A stretch of 64,000 nt of DNA from JALHUB01 sp963719465 (GTDB taxonomy: Bacteria > Chloroflexota > Dehalococcoidia > DSTF01 > JALHUB01), in NCBI GenBank assembly GCA_963719465.1, contig OY970386.1, positions 1,240,001 through 1,304,000 of the forward strand. The letters are read 5' to 3'. Of this stretch, positions 34,761 to 44,192 are shown piece after piece. Each line of letters starts with the position of its first letter. The stretch's first letter is position 1. The translations under genes and the position numbers were made by a program. The notes under the pieces were generated by a model, which ran no database searches, had not been told where the DNA came from, and was given only the letters and a program-made list of their open reading frames with translations.

Positions 34761-35684
34761 TCAGGCAATGATACGAAGTCGGGGGCCGATGACCTCGAAA
34801 AGGGCGGGAAGGCGGCCGATGGGCTCGCCTTCGACTTCGATGGGCACGGGCGCGTCCGAGTCGGCCTCGACGACGCCGGCGGTCCGGTAGTCGACGTTGC
34901 TTGACTTGACGAAGGTGCCGGATCGAAGCGCCGGCAGGCCAAGCAGCTTCTGGACTGGATTTGAGCCTTTGACGATGACGATGTCGAGGAGGCGGTCGTC
35001 GAGGCGCGCCCGCGGAGCCGAGCGTATGCCTCCGCCCGAGTAGGCGCCGTTGGCCAGCCAGACGTTGTTGATGAGGAGCGTCTCCGCGGGCGCGCCTCCG
35101 AACGAGATCCTCACCGTCTGGTCGCGGTACCGCAGCATCGTCGTAAGTATGGCGCGCATAAACGAGATCGAACCGCCAAATCTCTTCGATTGGCGGTTGA
35201 CGGCTTCGCATACCGCCGCCCCCATGCCGATCTCCGCCTCGTTGATGAAGTAACGCTTGCTTTCCTCGCCGCCCGGCGTTCGGAAAGTAACCTTCGCAAC
35301 GTCGACCTCGCGGACCGTCCCGGACGCCAGTCGGTCTACCGCATCTTCCAGCTTCGTCGGCAGGCCGAGGCCGCGGGCGAAGTCGCCGCCGGTCCCATAG
35401 CGGATCATGCCCAGCGCCAGGTTCGGATTGACGAGCCAGTCCTCTTCGATGAGGCCGTTCACGACCTCGTTCAACGTGCCGTCGCCGCCGAGGACAACGA
35501 TGCGGTCGCAGCGTTCCGCTGCTTGCCGCGCGAGCTGCGTGGCGTGGCCCTGTCGTTCCGTGAGCGCGACGTTGAAGTCGAATGGCAGGCGCGCCCGTAG
35601 CGTCGATTCGATCTGTCGCCGGTTGCGGCCCGCTCTTCCGTTCGCCGAGCGCGGGTTGAGGATGACGAGCGTCGGGGCGATCAA
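34761..35684 (-). CDS. Diacylglycerol/lipid kinase (DagK/LCB5 family)
   Basis: 307 residues. The NAD/lipid-kinase fold is marked by ILNPRSANGRAGRN, VLGGDGTLNEVVNGLI and GTGGDFARGLGLP. Phosphorylates diacylglycerol or a related lipid at the membrane. It overlaps the glpD stop/start by four bases, in an operon AGPS-like, glpD, DagK. A paralogue occurs at 57374-58297. Confidence 0.85.
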   Translation of the reverse strand: MIAPTLVILNPRSANGRAGRNRRQIESTLRARLPFDFNVALTERQGHATQLARQAAERCDRIVVLGGDGTLNEVVNGLIEEDWLVNPNLALGMIRYGTGGDFARGLGLPTKLEDAVDRLASGTVREVDVAKVTFRTPGGEESKRYFINEAEIGMGAAVCEAVNRQSKRFGGSISFMRAILTTMLRYRDQTVRISFGGAPAETLLINNVWLANGAYSGGGIRSAPRARLDDRLLDIVIVKGSNPVQKLLGLPALRSGTFVKSSNVDYRTAGVVEADSDAPVPIEVEGEPIGRLPALFEVIGPRLRIIA

Positions 35685-37390
35685 TGGTCGGCAGCGGCAG
35701 CGAGGGGCGTTTTCTGGCTTGCAAAGGCCGTCATATCTGCCACTTCGTCGCGGTAGAGCGACAGCTGACGCTGGCGTTCCCGGGAGCTCCAGCCGAAGAC
35801 TTCGCCCATGAGGCGGGAGGCCTCTTCCGCCCCGTCAAGGCCGTGGCCCGGCTCGAAGAGCATCAGCCTTGTCCGACGCGCCATGAGATCGCCCACGGTC
35901 AGCGCGTTCTCCTGCTCGACGGCGTAGAGCACTTCGGCGCGGAGGATCGGGCAGGCGTCGGAGAGGGGGCGCAGCAGGGCCGGGTCGCGGCGCGCATAGG
36001 CGAGAAGGCCCACGTGCTCGGTGCCGTGGGTCCGAATCAGGCGGAGGGCGGTGTCTGTCGCCATCCCCCATCCGGCGGCGAGGGAGGCGGCTGCGGACTG
36101 TGCGTATCGTTCGAAGCCTTCGACGTTGCCGCCGAAGATCGCCGTCTGCCCGGTACGGCAGGGGGAGGGATGCCAGCCAAAGCGCACTCCCTCCTGAGAG
36201 ATCACGCGGTCGAGCAGAGCTTCGGCCATCGCCCGAGACGTGGTCAGCTTGCCGCCGACGATCGTGTAGAAGCCCGCGGGCTCGGCGGCGATTTCAAAGT
36301 CGCGCGAGACGTCGGATGTGAGCGGCGTGCCTTCCGCGGCGACGAGCGGCCGTACGCCCGCCCAGCCAGCAAAGGCGTCGGCGGCGACAAGGGCGGCGCT
36401 TGGGAAGAGCGCGTTGGTGGAATCGATCACATAGGCGGCGTCCGAGGAGTCGACAGCCGCCGAGCCGGGGTCGTCCGGGAAATCGGTGTCCGTCGTGCCG
36501 ATGTAGACGGAGTCCCCGGACGGGACGGCGAAAAGGATTCGGTCCAGCCGCGGAATGACGATTATGCGACTGAGGCCGAGGCGAGAGCGCGGGACGACCA
36601 GGTGCACGCCTTTCGATGGCCTGAGCAGGGAAGGGACGCCTACCATGTCCCGCAGCCGATCCGCCCAGGGGCCGGTCGCATTGATGACTACTTTCGCGCT
36701 GATGTTGCCGTTGCGGCCTCCAATGATGTCCTTGAAGGAGGCACCACTGATTCGTTCGCCCTCCCGCTGCAGACCCGTCGCTTCGACGTAGTTGAGGGCG
36801 AGGGCGCCTTGTTCGATGGCGGAGCGGACCGTCGCCAGGGTGAGGCGGGCGTCATCAACGACGCAATCGAAGTAGCGGAAGCCGCCCTGCAGGCCTTCTT
36901 CTCGAAGGAGAGGCTCGGCCTCGAGAATCTTCTCGCGGGAGAGGACGGCGTGCCGGCCGATATCGCCAAAGCCGGCGAGCAGGTCGTAGGCGGTCAGCCC
37001 CAGGCGCAGCTTCAGGCGACCGTCGCGGCCGCCCGCGTACACAGGCAGGTAGAACGGCGCCGGCTCGACGAGGTGAGGAGCAATCTTGAGGAGGATGCCG
37101 CGCTCGCGGAGCGATTCCCGAACTAAGCGGACGTGACGGCCTTTCAGATAGCGCAGTCCGCCGTGAACCAGCTTCGATGAGCGGCTGCTGGTGCCGGAAG
37201 CGAAGTCGCCCTTCTCGATTAGTGCGATGGAGAGGCCGCGCAGGGTCGCATCGCGGGCGATAGCGGCGCCCGTGATGCCGCCGCCGATGACCAGAAGGTC
37301 GAACGTCTCTGTCGCCAGGCGGGCCAGGTCCGCATCCCTCTTCTTGAGCACCGGTAGGTTCACCGGCTTCTTGCGCCGGAAGCCGAACAT
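35681..37390 (-). CDS. glpD: FAD-dependent glycerol-3-phosphate dehydrogenase
   Basis: 569 residues. Oxidises glycerol-3-phosphate to dihydroxyacetone phosphate and feeds electrons to the membrane. The FAD motif is FDLLVIGGGITGAAIARDA; LIEKGDFASGTSSRSSKLVHG and VHLVVPRSRLG are GlpD/GlpA blocks, and the C-terminal DAO_C domain is complete. Translation is coupled to both neighbours. Here DHAP could serve the adjacent AGPS-like enzyme. Confidence 0.92.
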   Translation of the reverse strand: MFGFRRKKPVNLPVLKKRDADLARLATETFDLLVIGGGITGAAIARDATLRGLSIALIEKGDFASGTSSRSSKLVHGGLRYLKGRHVRLVRESLRERGILLKIAPHLVEPAPFYLPVYAGGRDGRLKLRLGLTAYDLLAGFGDIGRHAVLSREKILEAEPLLREEGLQGGFRYFDCVVDDARLTLATVRSAIEQGALALNYVEATGLQREGERISGASFKDIIGGRNGNISAKVVINATGPWADRLRDMVGVPSLLRPSKGVHLVVPRSRLGLSRIIVIPRLDRILFAVPSGDSVYIGTTDTDFPDDPGSAAVDSSDAAYVIDSTNALFPSAALVAADAFAGWAGVRPLVAAEGTPLTSDVSRDFEIAAEPAGFYTIVGGKLTTSRAMAEALLDRVISQEGVRFGWHPSPCRTGQTAIFGGNVEGFERYAQSAAASLAAGWGMATDTALRLIRTHGTEHVGLLAYARRDPALLRPLSDACPILRAEVLYAVEQENALTVGDLMARRTRLMLFEPGHGLDGAEEASRLMGEVFGWSSRERQRQLSLYRDEVADMTAFASQKTPLAAAADH

Positions 37391-38976
37391 CAGGCCGTCT
37401 CCTTGTCCAGCGGGATGAGCTTGCCGGGGTTCATGATACCAGACGGGTCGAGGGCGCGCTTGAACGAACGGAGGAGCTCAGTCGCCCCGACACCGGCGTA
37501 TTCGGGCATCCAGCGAAGGTGCTCGACGCCGATTGCGTGGTGGTGGCTGAGCGCGCCGCCGCCATCGACGATCGCCTGGGTGGCGGCGTCCTTCACCTCC
37601 TGCCACTGCGCCAGCTCGTCGCCCGGGCGCTGGCGCGCGAGGAAAGTGTAGTAGATGGACGCGCCGTGCGGGTAGGCGTGACTGAGATGCGCCATCACGA
37701 TTCCCCGGTCGTCCATCGCCCGCTGCATGGCGTCGCGCGTGGACGAGTATAGCGGCAGGTAGTTGGACCAGGTTGTCGCCGTCTCCAGCGTGTCGACCAT
37801 GACGCCCCGGTCGAGCAGCAGATCGCGCAGGTACGGGGCCTCGAAGCGCGAGCGGCGCCAGGCCTCGCCGGGCCCTGAGCCGAGGGCTCGGCCGCCGTGC
37901 GGTTCGACGATGGCCTCGGCGCGCTTCCATGACAGGTCAACGTCGCTTTCGTCGCCGTCGAAGCCGAGAAGGAGTAGTGACTGCGTCAGGCCCTCCGCGC
38001 CGAGCTGCATGAGCGCCGTCGCTTCGGTCTCCGGCTCGTCGGAGAGGCGCAGGAGGGACGGTCGCAGGCCATGCTGCATCACTTCGCGGATGGAGTCTAC
38101 GCCTGATTCGAAGTCGGGCATGAGGAAGGCGCGGTAGTCGCTTCGTTCGGGAAGGCGCGCGAGGCGAATGACGGCCCGCGTTATGACGCCGAACGCGCCC
38201 TCGCAGCCGGCGACAAGCTGATTGACGTCGGGGCCGGCCGCGGCGGCGGGGACGGCCGGCGTTTCGATGCTGCCGCCGGGGAAGAGGAGACGCACGCTTT
38301 CGACGTTCTCCTCGATCTTGCCGTACCGCGTCGAGTTCTGGCCGGCCGAGCGAGTGGCGATCCAGCCGCCGAGCGTCGAATACTCGAACGACTGCGGGAA
38401 GTGGCCAAGCGTGAAGCCGGCGGCGTTGAGCGCGGCTTCCAGCGCCGGGCCAAGGATCCCCGCCTCGACGGTGGCGAGGCCGGAAACGTCATCGATGGCC
38501 AGGACGCGGGCCATGCGGTGGAGGTCCAGCGTCAGCGTTGGCTTGCCGCCAAGAGGGTCGACGCCGCCGACGACGCTGGTGCCGCCCCCGAAGGGGATTA
38601 CGGCCAGACCATCGCTTGCCGCCAGGTCGAGGACCGAAGCCACCTGCGCATCGGATTCGGGATAGAGCACGCCGTCGGTGGGAGTAGCGATCTCGCCCTC
38701 GCGGATGCGAACCAGGTCGCGATAGCCCTTGCCCAGGCTGTGGACGGCCCGATCCGCAGTGGCGACGGAAAGGTTGTCGCCGAGGAGACGGCGGAGCGAG
38801 GAAAGCTGCCTTTCGTCGAGACGTGAAGGCGATAGGGCAACATCGTTGAGAGAGCGCAGGCGCGGGACCTCACGCGTCGGGCCCAGGCGCTGCTCCAGGA
38901 ACGTCCAGAATCGCTGCGGGTCGGCTAGGGCGAAGCTCTTGCTCTCGTCGCCCCAGCCCCACCATTTTGCGGGCAT
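37390..38976 (-). CDS. FAD-binding oxidase related to alkylglycerone-phosphate synthase
   Basis: 528 residues. N-terminal KWWGWGDE, an FAD PCMH domain (VIPFGGGTSVVGGV, STLGGWIATRSAGQNSTRYG) and the C-terminal active-site region with YPHGASIYYTF and LSHHHAIG strongly resemble eukaryotic AGPS, which forms the ether bond of ether lipids. The His triplet matches the AGPS motif. Ether-lipid synthesis is possible, but bacterial relatives are mostly untested and other hydroxy-acid oxidases share the fold. First gene of a tight operon with glpD and DagK. Confidence 0.8.
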   Translation of the reverse strand: MPAKWWGWGDESKSFALADPQRFWTFLEQRLGPTREVPRLRSLNDVALSPSRLDERQLSSLRRLLGDNLSVATADRAVHSLGKGYRDLVRIREGEIATPTDGVLYPESDAQVASVLDLAASDGLAVIPFGGGTSVVGGVDPLGGKPTLTLDLHRMARVLAIDDVSGLATVEAGILGPALEAALNAAGFTLGHFPQSFEYSTLGGWIATRSAGQNSTRYGKIEENVESVRLLFPGGSIETPAVPAAAAGPDVNQLVAGCEGAFGVITRAVIRLARLPERSDYRAFLMPDFESGVDSIREVMQHGLRPSLLRLSDEPETEATALMQLGAEGLTQSLLLLGFDGDESDVDLSWKRAEAIVEPHGGRALGSGPGEAWRRSRFEAPYLRDLLLDRGVMVDTLETATTWSNYLPLYSSTRDAMQRAMDDRGIVMAHLSHAYPHGASIYYTFLARQRPGDELAQWQEVKDAATQAIVDGGGALSHHHAIGVEHLRWMPEYAGVGATELLRSFKRALDPSGIMNPGKLIPLDKETA

Positions 38977-39051
38977 GCGAATTCCCTATCGCTGACCGGC
39001 GGTGTTTCCTGGATTCTATCACGTCGAGGCGCGGGAAAGCGCGGGCCGTCG

Positions 39052-40206
39052 CTAGACCTTCGGCGGCTTCCGATGCCCGTGCATGCTCGATAGCTGGCCG
39101 GGCGCCGCGGGCTGGGCGGGAACCCATTGCATGCGGACGTTGTCAAATGGCTCGCCGACCAACTCGATCATCTCCTCGCGGATCTCGCCGATGCCCTGGG
39201 CGAGAGCCATGTTGAGTTGACGTATTTGCGATACGTCGTGGCCGGTGACGCGGGCGGCGGTGGCGTCGGCGGCCGCGGGGTCTTTGCTGGCAATCATCAG
39301 CCAGCCGCCGATGCGCTGCTTCATGTCAATCGTCGTTCCGTTCTGCGGACCCGCCGATGGCCCGTTGCCTTCGACGCCGATGGAGCCGTCTATGAGCGCA
39401 AGATCGGGCGTTACGCTGTGGACGATGTCGAGGAAGACCTGCTCGATGCTCTTGTCGGTGCCGTGGAGGACCTGGCGAGCCATGCTGCCGTCGGGCTTGC
39501 CGCCGTAGAACTCCAGCGGCGTCGAGCCTACGAAGCACTTCATCGAGAGCGTGAGCTGCGCCCACTGGTGCGTCTTCATTACCGGGACGCTGATGACGCG
39601 GTCGGCCTTGGCGATGTAGCCGGAGACGCGGATCGTGTGCAGGTTCGTCTGCGATGGCACCTCCACCCACTCCAGGGTGTCGGCGTTGAGGCAGGCGAGC
39701 GTCACTTTGCCTGTGTAGGCGGCGTTGAGGCGTTGCGCCTCCGCGGCCATGTTCGTCGAGTGGTCGAGCGTCGGGATCTTGTCCCAGGGCCAGCTCAGCG
39801 TCTGGCTCGCGTCGCCGATGATGACTTCGGAGGCGCCGGCTTTCAGGCACTCCTCGGCGACTGTCGTCAAGATCTCGGGCTTGGTGCATTCGCCGTTCGC
39901 GAACGCTTCGCGGCCGACGGGCATCCAGCCTACGGTGACGAAGTTGGGCTTGATGAAGACGCTTTCGCCCTGGTGGACGACGGAGCTCATGCCGCCGACG
40001 GCGTCGATGGCGTCGCGGGTGATGGAGCGCAAGTCGTCGCCCTTGATCAGCGCGACACGGGTGAGCGGCGGCGACGTTGGCGTCACGGGCGTGGGGGTCG
40101 CCGAGGGCGAGCTGCCGTTGCAGTCGGCCAGCAGCGGCGAAGCGCCGAGGAGGACGGCGGCGCCGGCGGTCATTCGGAGGAAATCGCGTCTATCAATCCT
40201 GGTCAT
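39052..40206 (-). CDS. DUF362 protein with Tat signal
   Basis: 384 residues. The N-terminus has a twin-arginine motif (DRRDFLRMTAGAAVLL) followed by a lipobox-like LLADC, then a Pro/Thr linker. The body has DUF362 blocks: IKPNFVTVGWMP, EVIIGDASQT and MKTHQWAQLTLSMK. Tat export suggests a folded, possibly cofactor-bound protein, but I see no ferredoxin Cys motif here. Function unknown. It is divergent from the hydrolase gene. Confidence 0.8.
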   Translation of the reverse strand: MTRIDRRDFLRMTAGAAVLLGASPLLADCNGSSPSATPTPVTPTSPPLTRVALIKGDDLRSITRDAIDAVGGMSSVVHQGESVFIKPNFVTVGWMPVGREAFANGECTKPEILTTVAEECLKAGASEVIIGDASQTLSWPWDKIPTLDHSTNMAAEAQRLNAAYTGKVTLACLNADTLEWVEVPSQTNLHTIRVSGYIAKADRVISVPVMKTHQWAQLTLSMKCFVGSTPLEFYGGKPDGSMARQVLHGTDKSIEQVFLDIVHSVTPDLALIDGSIGVEGNGPSAGPQNGTTIDMKQRIGGWLMIASKDPAAADATAARVTGHDVSQIRQLNMALAQGIGEIREEMIELVGEPFDNVRMQWVPAQPAAPGQLSSMHGHRKPPKV

Positions 40207-40297
40207 CGTCCATATATCTTGCTGGTAGTGATCCTATGTCTGGATGCTAGCCCCCGGTTCATAATGGGTCAAGGAGACGGGGCGGAAATCGCGATGG

Positions 40298-40303
40298 TAC
40301 AAT
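40298..40303 (+). promoter_or_regulatory. Candidate extended -10 promoter for the hydrolase gene
   Basis: TGG-TACAAT (TACAAT at 40298-40303) is an extended -10 element 33 bp before the ATG. No -35 box is clear. Confidence 0.35.
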
Positions 40304-40336
40304 TTAGATGCGGCGAAGAATCTGGACGTGAGCGCG

Positions 40337-41137
40337 ATGGCATTCCTTGAAACCAACGGCGTGAGGCTCCACTACGAGCGACGGGGCGACTCGGGCGAGC
40401 CGCTGGTGTTCGTGCACGGGTACACCGGCGATATCAGCGACTGGCGTCTGCAGATGGGGGAATTCGCCGCCAAATATCGCGTTCTGGCGATGGACCTGCG
40501 AGGGCACGGGGATTCGGAAGCGCCAAGCGACCGGGCGCTCTACACGGTCGAGCTGATGAGGCGGGACCTGGAGGAATTGATCGCTCTCGTCGGCTTCGAG
40601 CGAATTCATCTCGTTGGGCACTCCATGGGCGGCGCCATCGCGCAGGAGATAGCGCTGCGGCAGCCGGCAAAGCTCCTTTCGCTGACGCTGGTCGACAGCG
40701 CGCCGAAGTTCAATCTTCCCGTCGACGACCCGTCGTTCCAGGTCCGGGCGCAGCGGCTGCAGGCGGCCCTGAACGAAGGTATGGGCGCGGCCGCCACCGT
40801 CAACTCGGATCCGCCGCCGCACATGCCGCCGGAGCGAATCGAAGAGACGAACCAGCGACTGGCGCGGATGTCGCTCGACGCTTTCGTTGGGTCGGTGCAG
40901 GGGCTGTTCGGCTGGGAAGGCAGCGCGAGCCGCCTATCCCGGATCAAGACGCCGACGCTGATAGTCTACGGCCAGCTCGACGCGCCGTCGCTGGTTGCGG
41001 CTTCGCGGCAAATGGCGAAGCTCATTCCCCACGCCCGCCTGGAGCCGATTCCAGAGGCATCGCACTCGCCGCAGTGGGAGCGGCCGGAGCTTTTCAACGC
41101 GGCGCTGCGCCGCCACCTGGAGGCAAACCGGGCCTAG
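40337..41137 (+). CDS. Alpha/beta hydrolase
   Basis: 266 residues from ATG 40337. The nucleophile elbow is GHSMGG, the oxyanion block FVHGYTGDISDW, the acid Asp in VYGQLDAPS and the His in EASHSPQWE, so the catalytic triad is complete. Cytoplasmic, no signal peptide. Substrate unknown. The stop overlaps that of the convergent YyaL-type gene by four bases. Confidence 0.82.
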   Translation: MAFLETNGVRLHYERRGDSGEPLVFVHGYTGDISDWRLQMGEFAAKYRVLAMDLRGHGDSEAPSDRALYTVELMRRDLEELIALVGFERIHLVGHSMGGAIAQEIALRQPAKLLSLTLVDSAPKFNLPVDDPSFQVRAQRLQAALNEGMGAAATVNSDPPPHMPPERIEETNQRLARMSLDAFVGSVQGLFGWEGSASRLSRIKTPTLIVYGQLDAPSLVAASRQMAKLIPHARLEPIPEASHSPQWERPELFNAALRRHLEANRA

Positions 41138-43200
41138 GCGCGGACCCGCACGTCGCTGAGCTGGGCCGCCAGACCTTCCGGCTCCGTCACCGGCAACACG
41201 CAATGGTAGTCCTCGCAGACGAAGGCGGTGGGCAGGCCCTCGACCAGAGTGCGTCCTTCCAGCAGAGGCGTCGGCGGCTCCTTGAGGGGAGCGTCGGCGC
41301 CGGCGACGATCTTGTTGGGCAGGTAGCGGTCGTAGACGACGGCGAGGAGGCGTTCGGTGGCGGGATCGTCGCCCGGGCCGATGATGACGATCTCTTTCAC
41401 CCTCGACAGGTGCAGATCGAGCGCGGCCAGCCAGCGAGGCAACGCCGACGGCACTGAACTCATGAGGTCGCGGACGAGCTGCAGCCCGGCGAGCGCATGC
41501 CTCTCATACTGCTCGTGGCCCGTCAGCAGCGCCAGCCGGAGCAGGGCGAGCGCGGCCGTGGAGCTCCCGCAGGGGTAGGCGTTGTCAAAAAAGTTGCGCG
41601 GGCGCACTAAGATCGAGCGCTGGTCGCGGGCGGTGTCGAAGAACGACTGCGCCTCTTCGTCCCAGAAGAGGTCGATCATGCGGTCCGCCAGGTCGACGGC
41701 ACGGGTCACCCATTCGAACTCGAACGTCGCTTCGTATAGCGTGACGAGCGCATCGATGAGCGAAGCGTAGTCTTCCAGGTAGCCTTCGGCCTGAGCGCGC
41801 CCATCGCCGGACGCCTTCGACGACCGCAGCAAGCGTTCTCCCGTGAAGAGGCGGCTGAAGATGAAGCGGGCGTTGGCCTCGGCGATGCGCACGTAGGCGG
41901 GATTGCGGAGCGCGGCGCCCGCCTCGGCGAACGTCTTCAGCATTAGCGCGTTCCAGGCTGTGACCGCCTTGTCGTCGACGGCGGGATGGGGGCGCTTCTC
42001 GCGGGCCTCGAAAAGACGTGAGCGGGCGTACGCTGCTGCCTTTCGCAGATCATCGACTGGCATTTGCAGGGCCTGCGCCGCCTCCTCGTCGCTGAGCGGC
42101 AGGCTGAGGACGTTGCGCCCGCCGAAGTTCCCTTCGTCGGTTATGCCGAAGTAGACGCGGGCGACGCGGCTTACCTCCGGTCCGAGCAGGCGGTCGACCT
42201 CGGCCGCTTCCCAGACGAAGAACCTCCCTTCCTCGCCCTCGCTGTCCGCGTCCTGCGACGAATAAAAGGCGCCGCCGGGGTGGCGCATCTCGCGCTCGAC
42301 GTAAGCCAGCGTCTCTTCGACGATGCGGCGGAAGAGCGGCTTGGCGGTCGCCTGCCAGAGATGGAGGTAGAGCAGGGCGAGAAGGGCGTTATCGTAGAGC
42401 ATCTTCTCGAAGTGGGGGACCAGCCAGCGGGCGTCGGTGGCGTAGCGGTGGAAGCCGCCGCCGATCTGGTCGTAGATGCCGCCGCGGGCGATTTTGTCGG
42501 CGGTCAGCTCGGCCATCGCCACGCCGCGGCCTTCGGCGGACCGGTGCCAGTAGCGGAGGAGGAACTCGTGGACGAGCGGCTGCGGGAATCGTGGCGGGGG
42601 CCCGAAGCCGCCGTTCGCGGAGTCGAAGCCGGCGGCAAGCGTGCGAAAAGCGTCGCTCAGGACGGCGGGCGAGAGCGACCCGACGGCGGGCGGCGTCTCG
42701 TTCTGGCCTTTCAGGAAGGCGACCACTCTCTCGCCCGCGGCCTCCATGTCGTCGCGGTGCTCCCGGTAGGCGTTGGCGACGGCGACGATGATGTCGCGGA
42801 AGGACGGCAGGCCTTCGTGGCGGCGCGCGGGGAAGTAGGTGCCGGCGTAGAAGGGCCGGAGATTGGGAGTAAGAAAGACGGACATGGGCCAGCCCGCCTG
42901 GCCGATCATCCCCTGGACGGCGCGCATGTAGACGGCATCGACGTCCGGGCGCTCTTCGCGGTCGACCTTGACGTTGACGAAATTGGCGTTGAGCAGCGCG
43001 GCCGTCTCCTCGTCCTCGAACGACTCCTTCTCCATCACATGGCACCAGTGGCAGGCGGAGTAGCCAACGCTGAGGAAGATGGGCCGGTCTTCGGCGCGGG
43101 CGCGGGCAAACGCCTCCTCTCCCCACGGGTACCAGTCCACAGGGTTGTCCTTGTGCTGGAGGAGGTAGCGGCTGGATTCCGCGGCCAGTCTGTTCGGCAT
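41134..43200 (-). CDS. YyaL/SSP411-type protein: DUF255 thioredoxin-like domain plus (alpha/alpha)6 barrel
   Basis: 688 residues from ATG 43200. The N-terminal domain has YSACHWCHVMEKESFED, with a CxxC in thioredoxin position, then VKVDREERPDVDAVYM and GWPMSVFLTPN, diagnostic of DUF255. The rest resembles six-hairpin glycosidases or epimerases (ARGGIYDQIGGGFHRYA, WLVPHFEKMLYDNALL). Function not established. The in-frame extension upstream to 43458 is rejected because a terminator-like hairpin lies there. Confidence 0.88.
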   Translation of the reverse strand: MPNRLAAESSRYLLQHKDNPVDWYPWGEEAFARARAEDRPIFLSVGYSACHWCHVMEKESFEDEETAALLNANFVNVKVDREERPDVDAVYMRAVQGMIGQAGWPMSVFLTPNLRPFYAGTYFPARRHEGLPSFRDIIVAVANAYREHRDDMEAAGERVVAFLKGQNETPPAVGSLSPAVLSDAFRTLAAGFDSANGGFGPPPRFPQPLVHEFLLRYWHRSAEGRGVAMAELTADKIARGGIYDQIGGGFHRYATDARWLVPHFEKMLYDNALLALLYLHLWQATAKPLFRRIVEETLAYVEREMRHPGGAFYSSQDADSEGEEGRFFVWEAAEVDRLLGPEVSRVARVYFGITDEGNFGGRNVLSLPLSDEEAAQALQMPVDDLRKAAAYARSRLFEAREKRPHPAVDDKAVTAWNALMLKTFAEAGAALRNPAYVRIAEANARFIFSRLFTGERLLRSSKASGDGRAQAEGYLEDYASLIDALVTLYEATFEFEWVTRAVDLADRMIDLFWDEEAQSFFDTARDQRSILVRPRNFFDNAYPCGSSTAALALLRLALLTGHEQYERHALAGLQLVRDLMSSVPSALPRWLAALDLHLSRVKEIVIIGPGDDPATERLLAVVYDRYLPNKIVAGADAPLKEPPTPLLEGRTLVEGLPTAFVCEDYHCVLPVTEPEGLAAQLSDVRVRA

Positions 43201-43238
43201 CTGTCCTTCGACGCCTCCGGGCCGGACTACTCTCGGGC

Positions 43239-43276
43239 AAAAAGGAGAGACGCCGAGGAAGCCTCGAGCGTCTCCC
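43239..43276 (-). terminator. Hairpin plus U-run in the leader of the YyaL-type gene (possible attenuator)
   Basis: On the minus strand, a near-perfect stem of about 15 bp (arms around GGGAGACGC and GCGTCTCTCC, with a CGAGG/CCTCG extension) is followed by TTTTT at 43243-43239. It sits 38 bp before the start codon. No gene ends just upstream on this strand, so it may attenuate the downstream gene. A TTGACA at 43313-43308 could be the -35, but the -10 is weak. Confidence 0.55.
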
Positions 43277-43526
43277 CTAAAGCCAGCATCGGCGCGAGCA
43301 ATCCGTTTGTCAACCCCAGAATCGCAACCGAGACCGCGTCCGGCTGGCCCATCTAATCGCGCCGTCGATGTGACGGCTGCCCACCCAGCGTTTGAAGCGT
43401 TCAAGCTCATTGTTGCTGCAAAGGGTGAAAGGGACGTGAAGGGAAGCCGCGCTCGCATGAAGAAGGTGTGAGCGAAGAAGCAGCGGAAGATGTTCAGACG
43501 CGAAAGGCTGGTGCTACACTGAGTCC

Positions 43527-44192
43527 GTGGACAGCTGGGAGAAGCTGAACGAGGAAGTGGTGAACTGCCGCCTGTGCCCGCGGCTCGTCGAGTGGCGGGA
43601 GAAGGTGGCGGCGGCGAAGCGCGCTGCTTTTCGGGACTGGACGTACTGGGGGCGGCCGCTTCCCGGATTCGGCGACAGGCGGGCGAAGGTAATGGCGCTG
43701 GGACTGGCGCCGGCCGCTCACGGAGGGAACCGGACGGGGCGGATCTTCACGGGCGATCGCTCCGGCGACTGGCTTTTCCGAGCGCTCTATCGCGCCGGCT
43801 TCGCTAATCAGCCGACGAGCGTGAGCCGGGACGACGGGCTGCAGCTCAGCCACGCTTTCGTGTCGGCCGCGGTGCGCTGCGCCCCGCCGGGAAACAAGCC
43901 GACGCCGGAGGAGCGCGACAACTGCCGCCCCTACCTGCAGCGGGAGTTGGCGCTGCTGACGGAGCTGGCGGTCATCGTGCCGCTTGGTCATTTCGCCTAC
44001 GACGCGCTGGCGTCGGCGCTCGGCATGCGCCACCCGCGGTTCGGCCACGGCGCGGAATGGCGGCTGGACGACGGGCGTACCGTCATCTGCTCGTACCATC
44101 CGAGCCAGCGGAACACGTTCACTTCGTTCCTGACGGAGGAGATGTTCGACTCGATCTTCCGGCGAGCGAAGGAGCTGGCGGAGATCGGCTAG
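43527..44192 (+). CDS. Uracil-DNA glycosylase, family 5 (UDGb-like)
   Basis: 221 residues from GTG 43527. The family 5 signature GLAPAAHGGNRTGRIFTGD is clear, with the C-terminal SYHPSQRNTF. Cys residues for a 4Fe-4S cluster are in NCRLCPRL and RCAPPG...DNC. Removes uracil and other deaminated bases. Family 5 enzymes lack the usual catalytic Asp/Asn of other families, as here (Ala-Ala in the motif). The stop overlaps that of the convergent S51-like gene by four bases. Confidence 0.9.
   Translation: MDSWEKLNEEVVNCRLCPRLVEWREKVAAAKRAAFRDWTYWGRPLPGFGDRRAKVMALGLAPAAHGGNRTGRIFTGDRSGDWLFRALYRAGFANQPTSVSRDDGLQLSHAFVSAAVRCAPPGNKPTPEERDNCRPYLQRELALLTELAVIVPLGHFAYDALASALGMRHPRFGHGAEWRLDDGRTVICSYHPSQRNTFTSFLTEEMFDSIFRRAKELAEIG

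Noticed and set aside
43201..43458. In-frame N-terminal extension of the YyaL-type protein
   Set aside because: It runs through the terminator-like hairpin and is not family-like; ATG 43200 gives the normal length.
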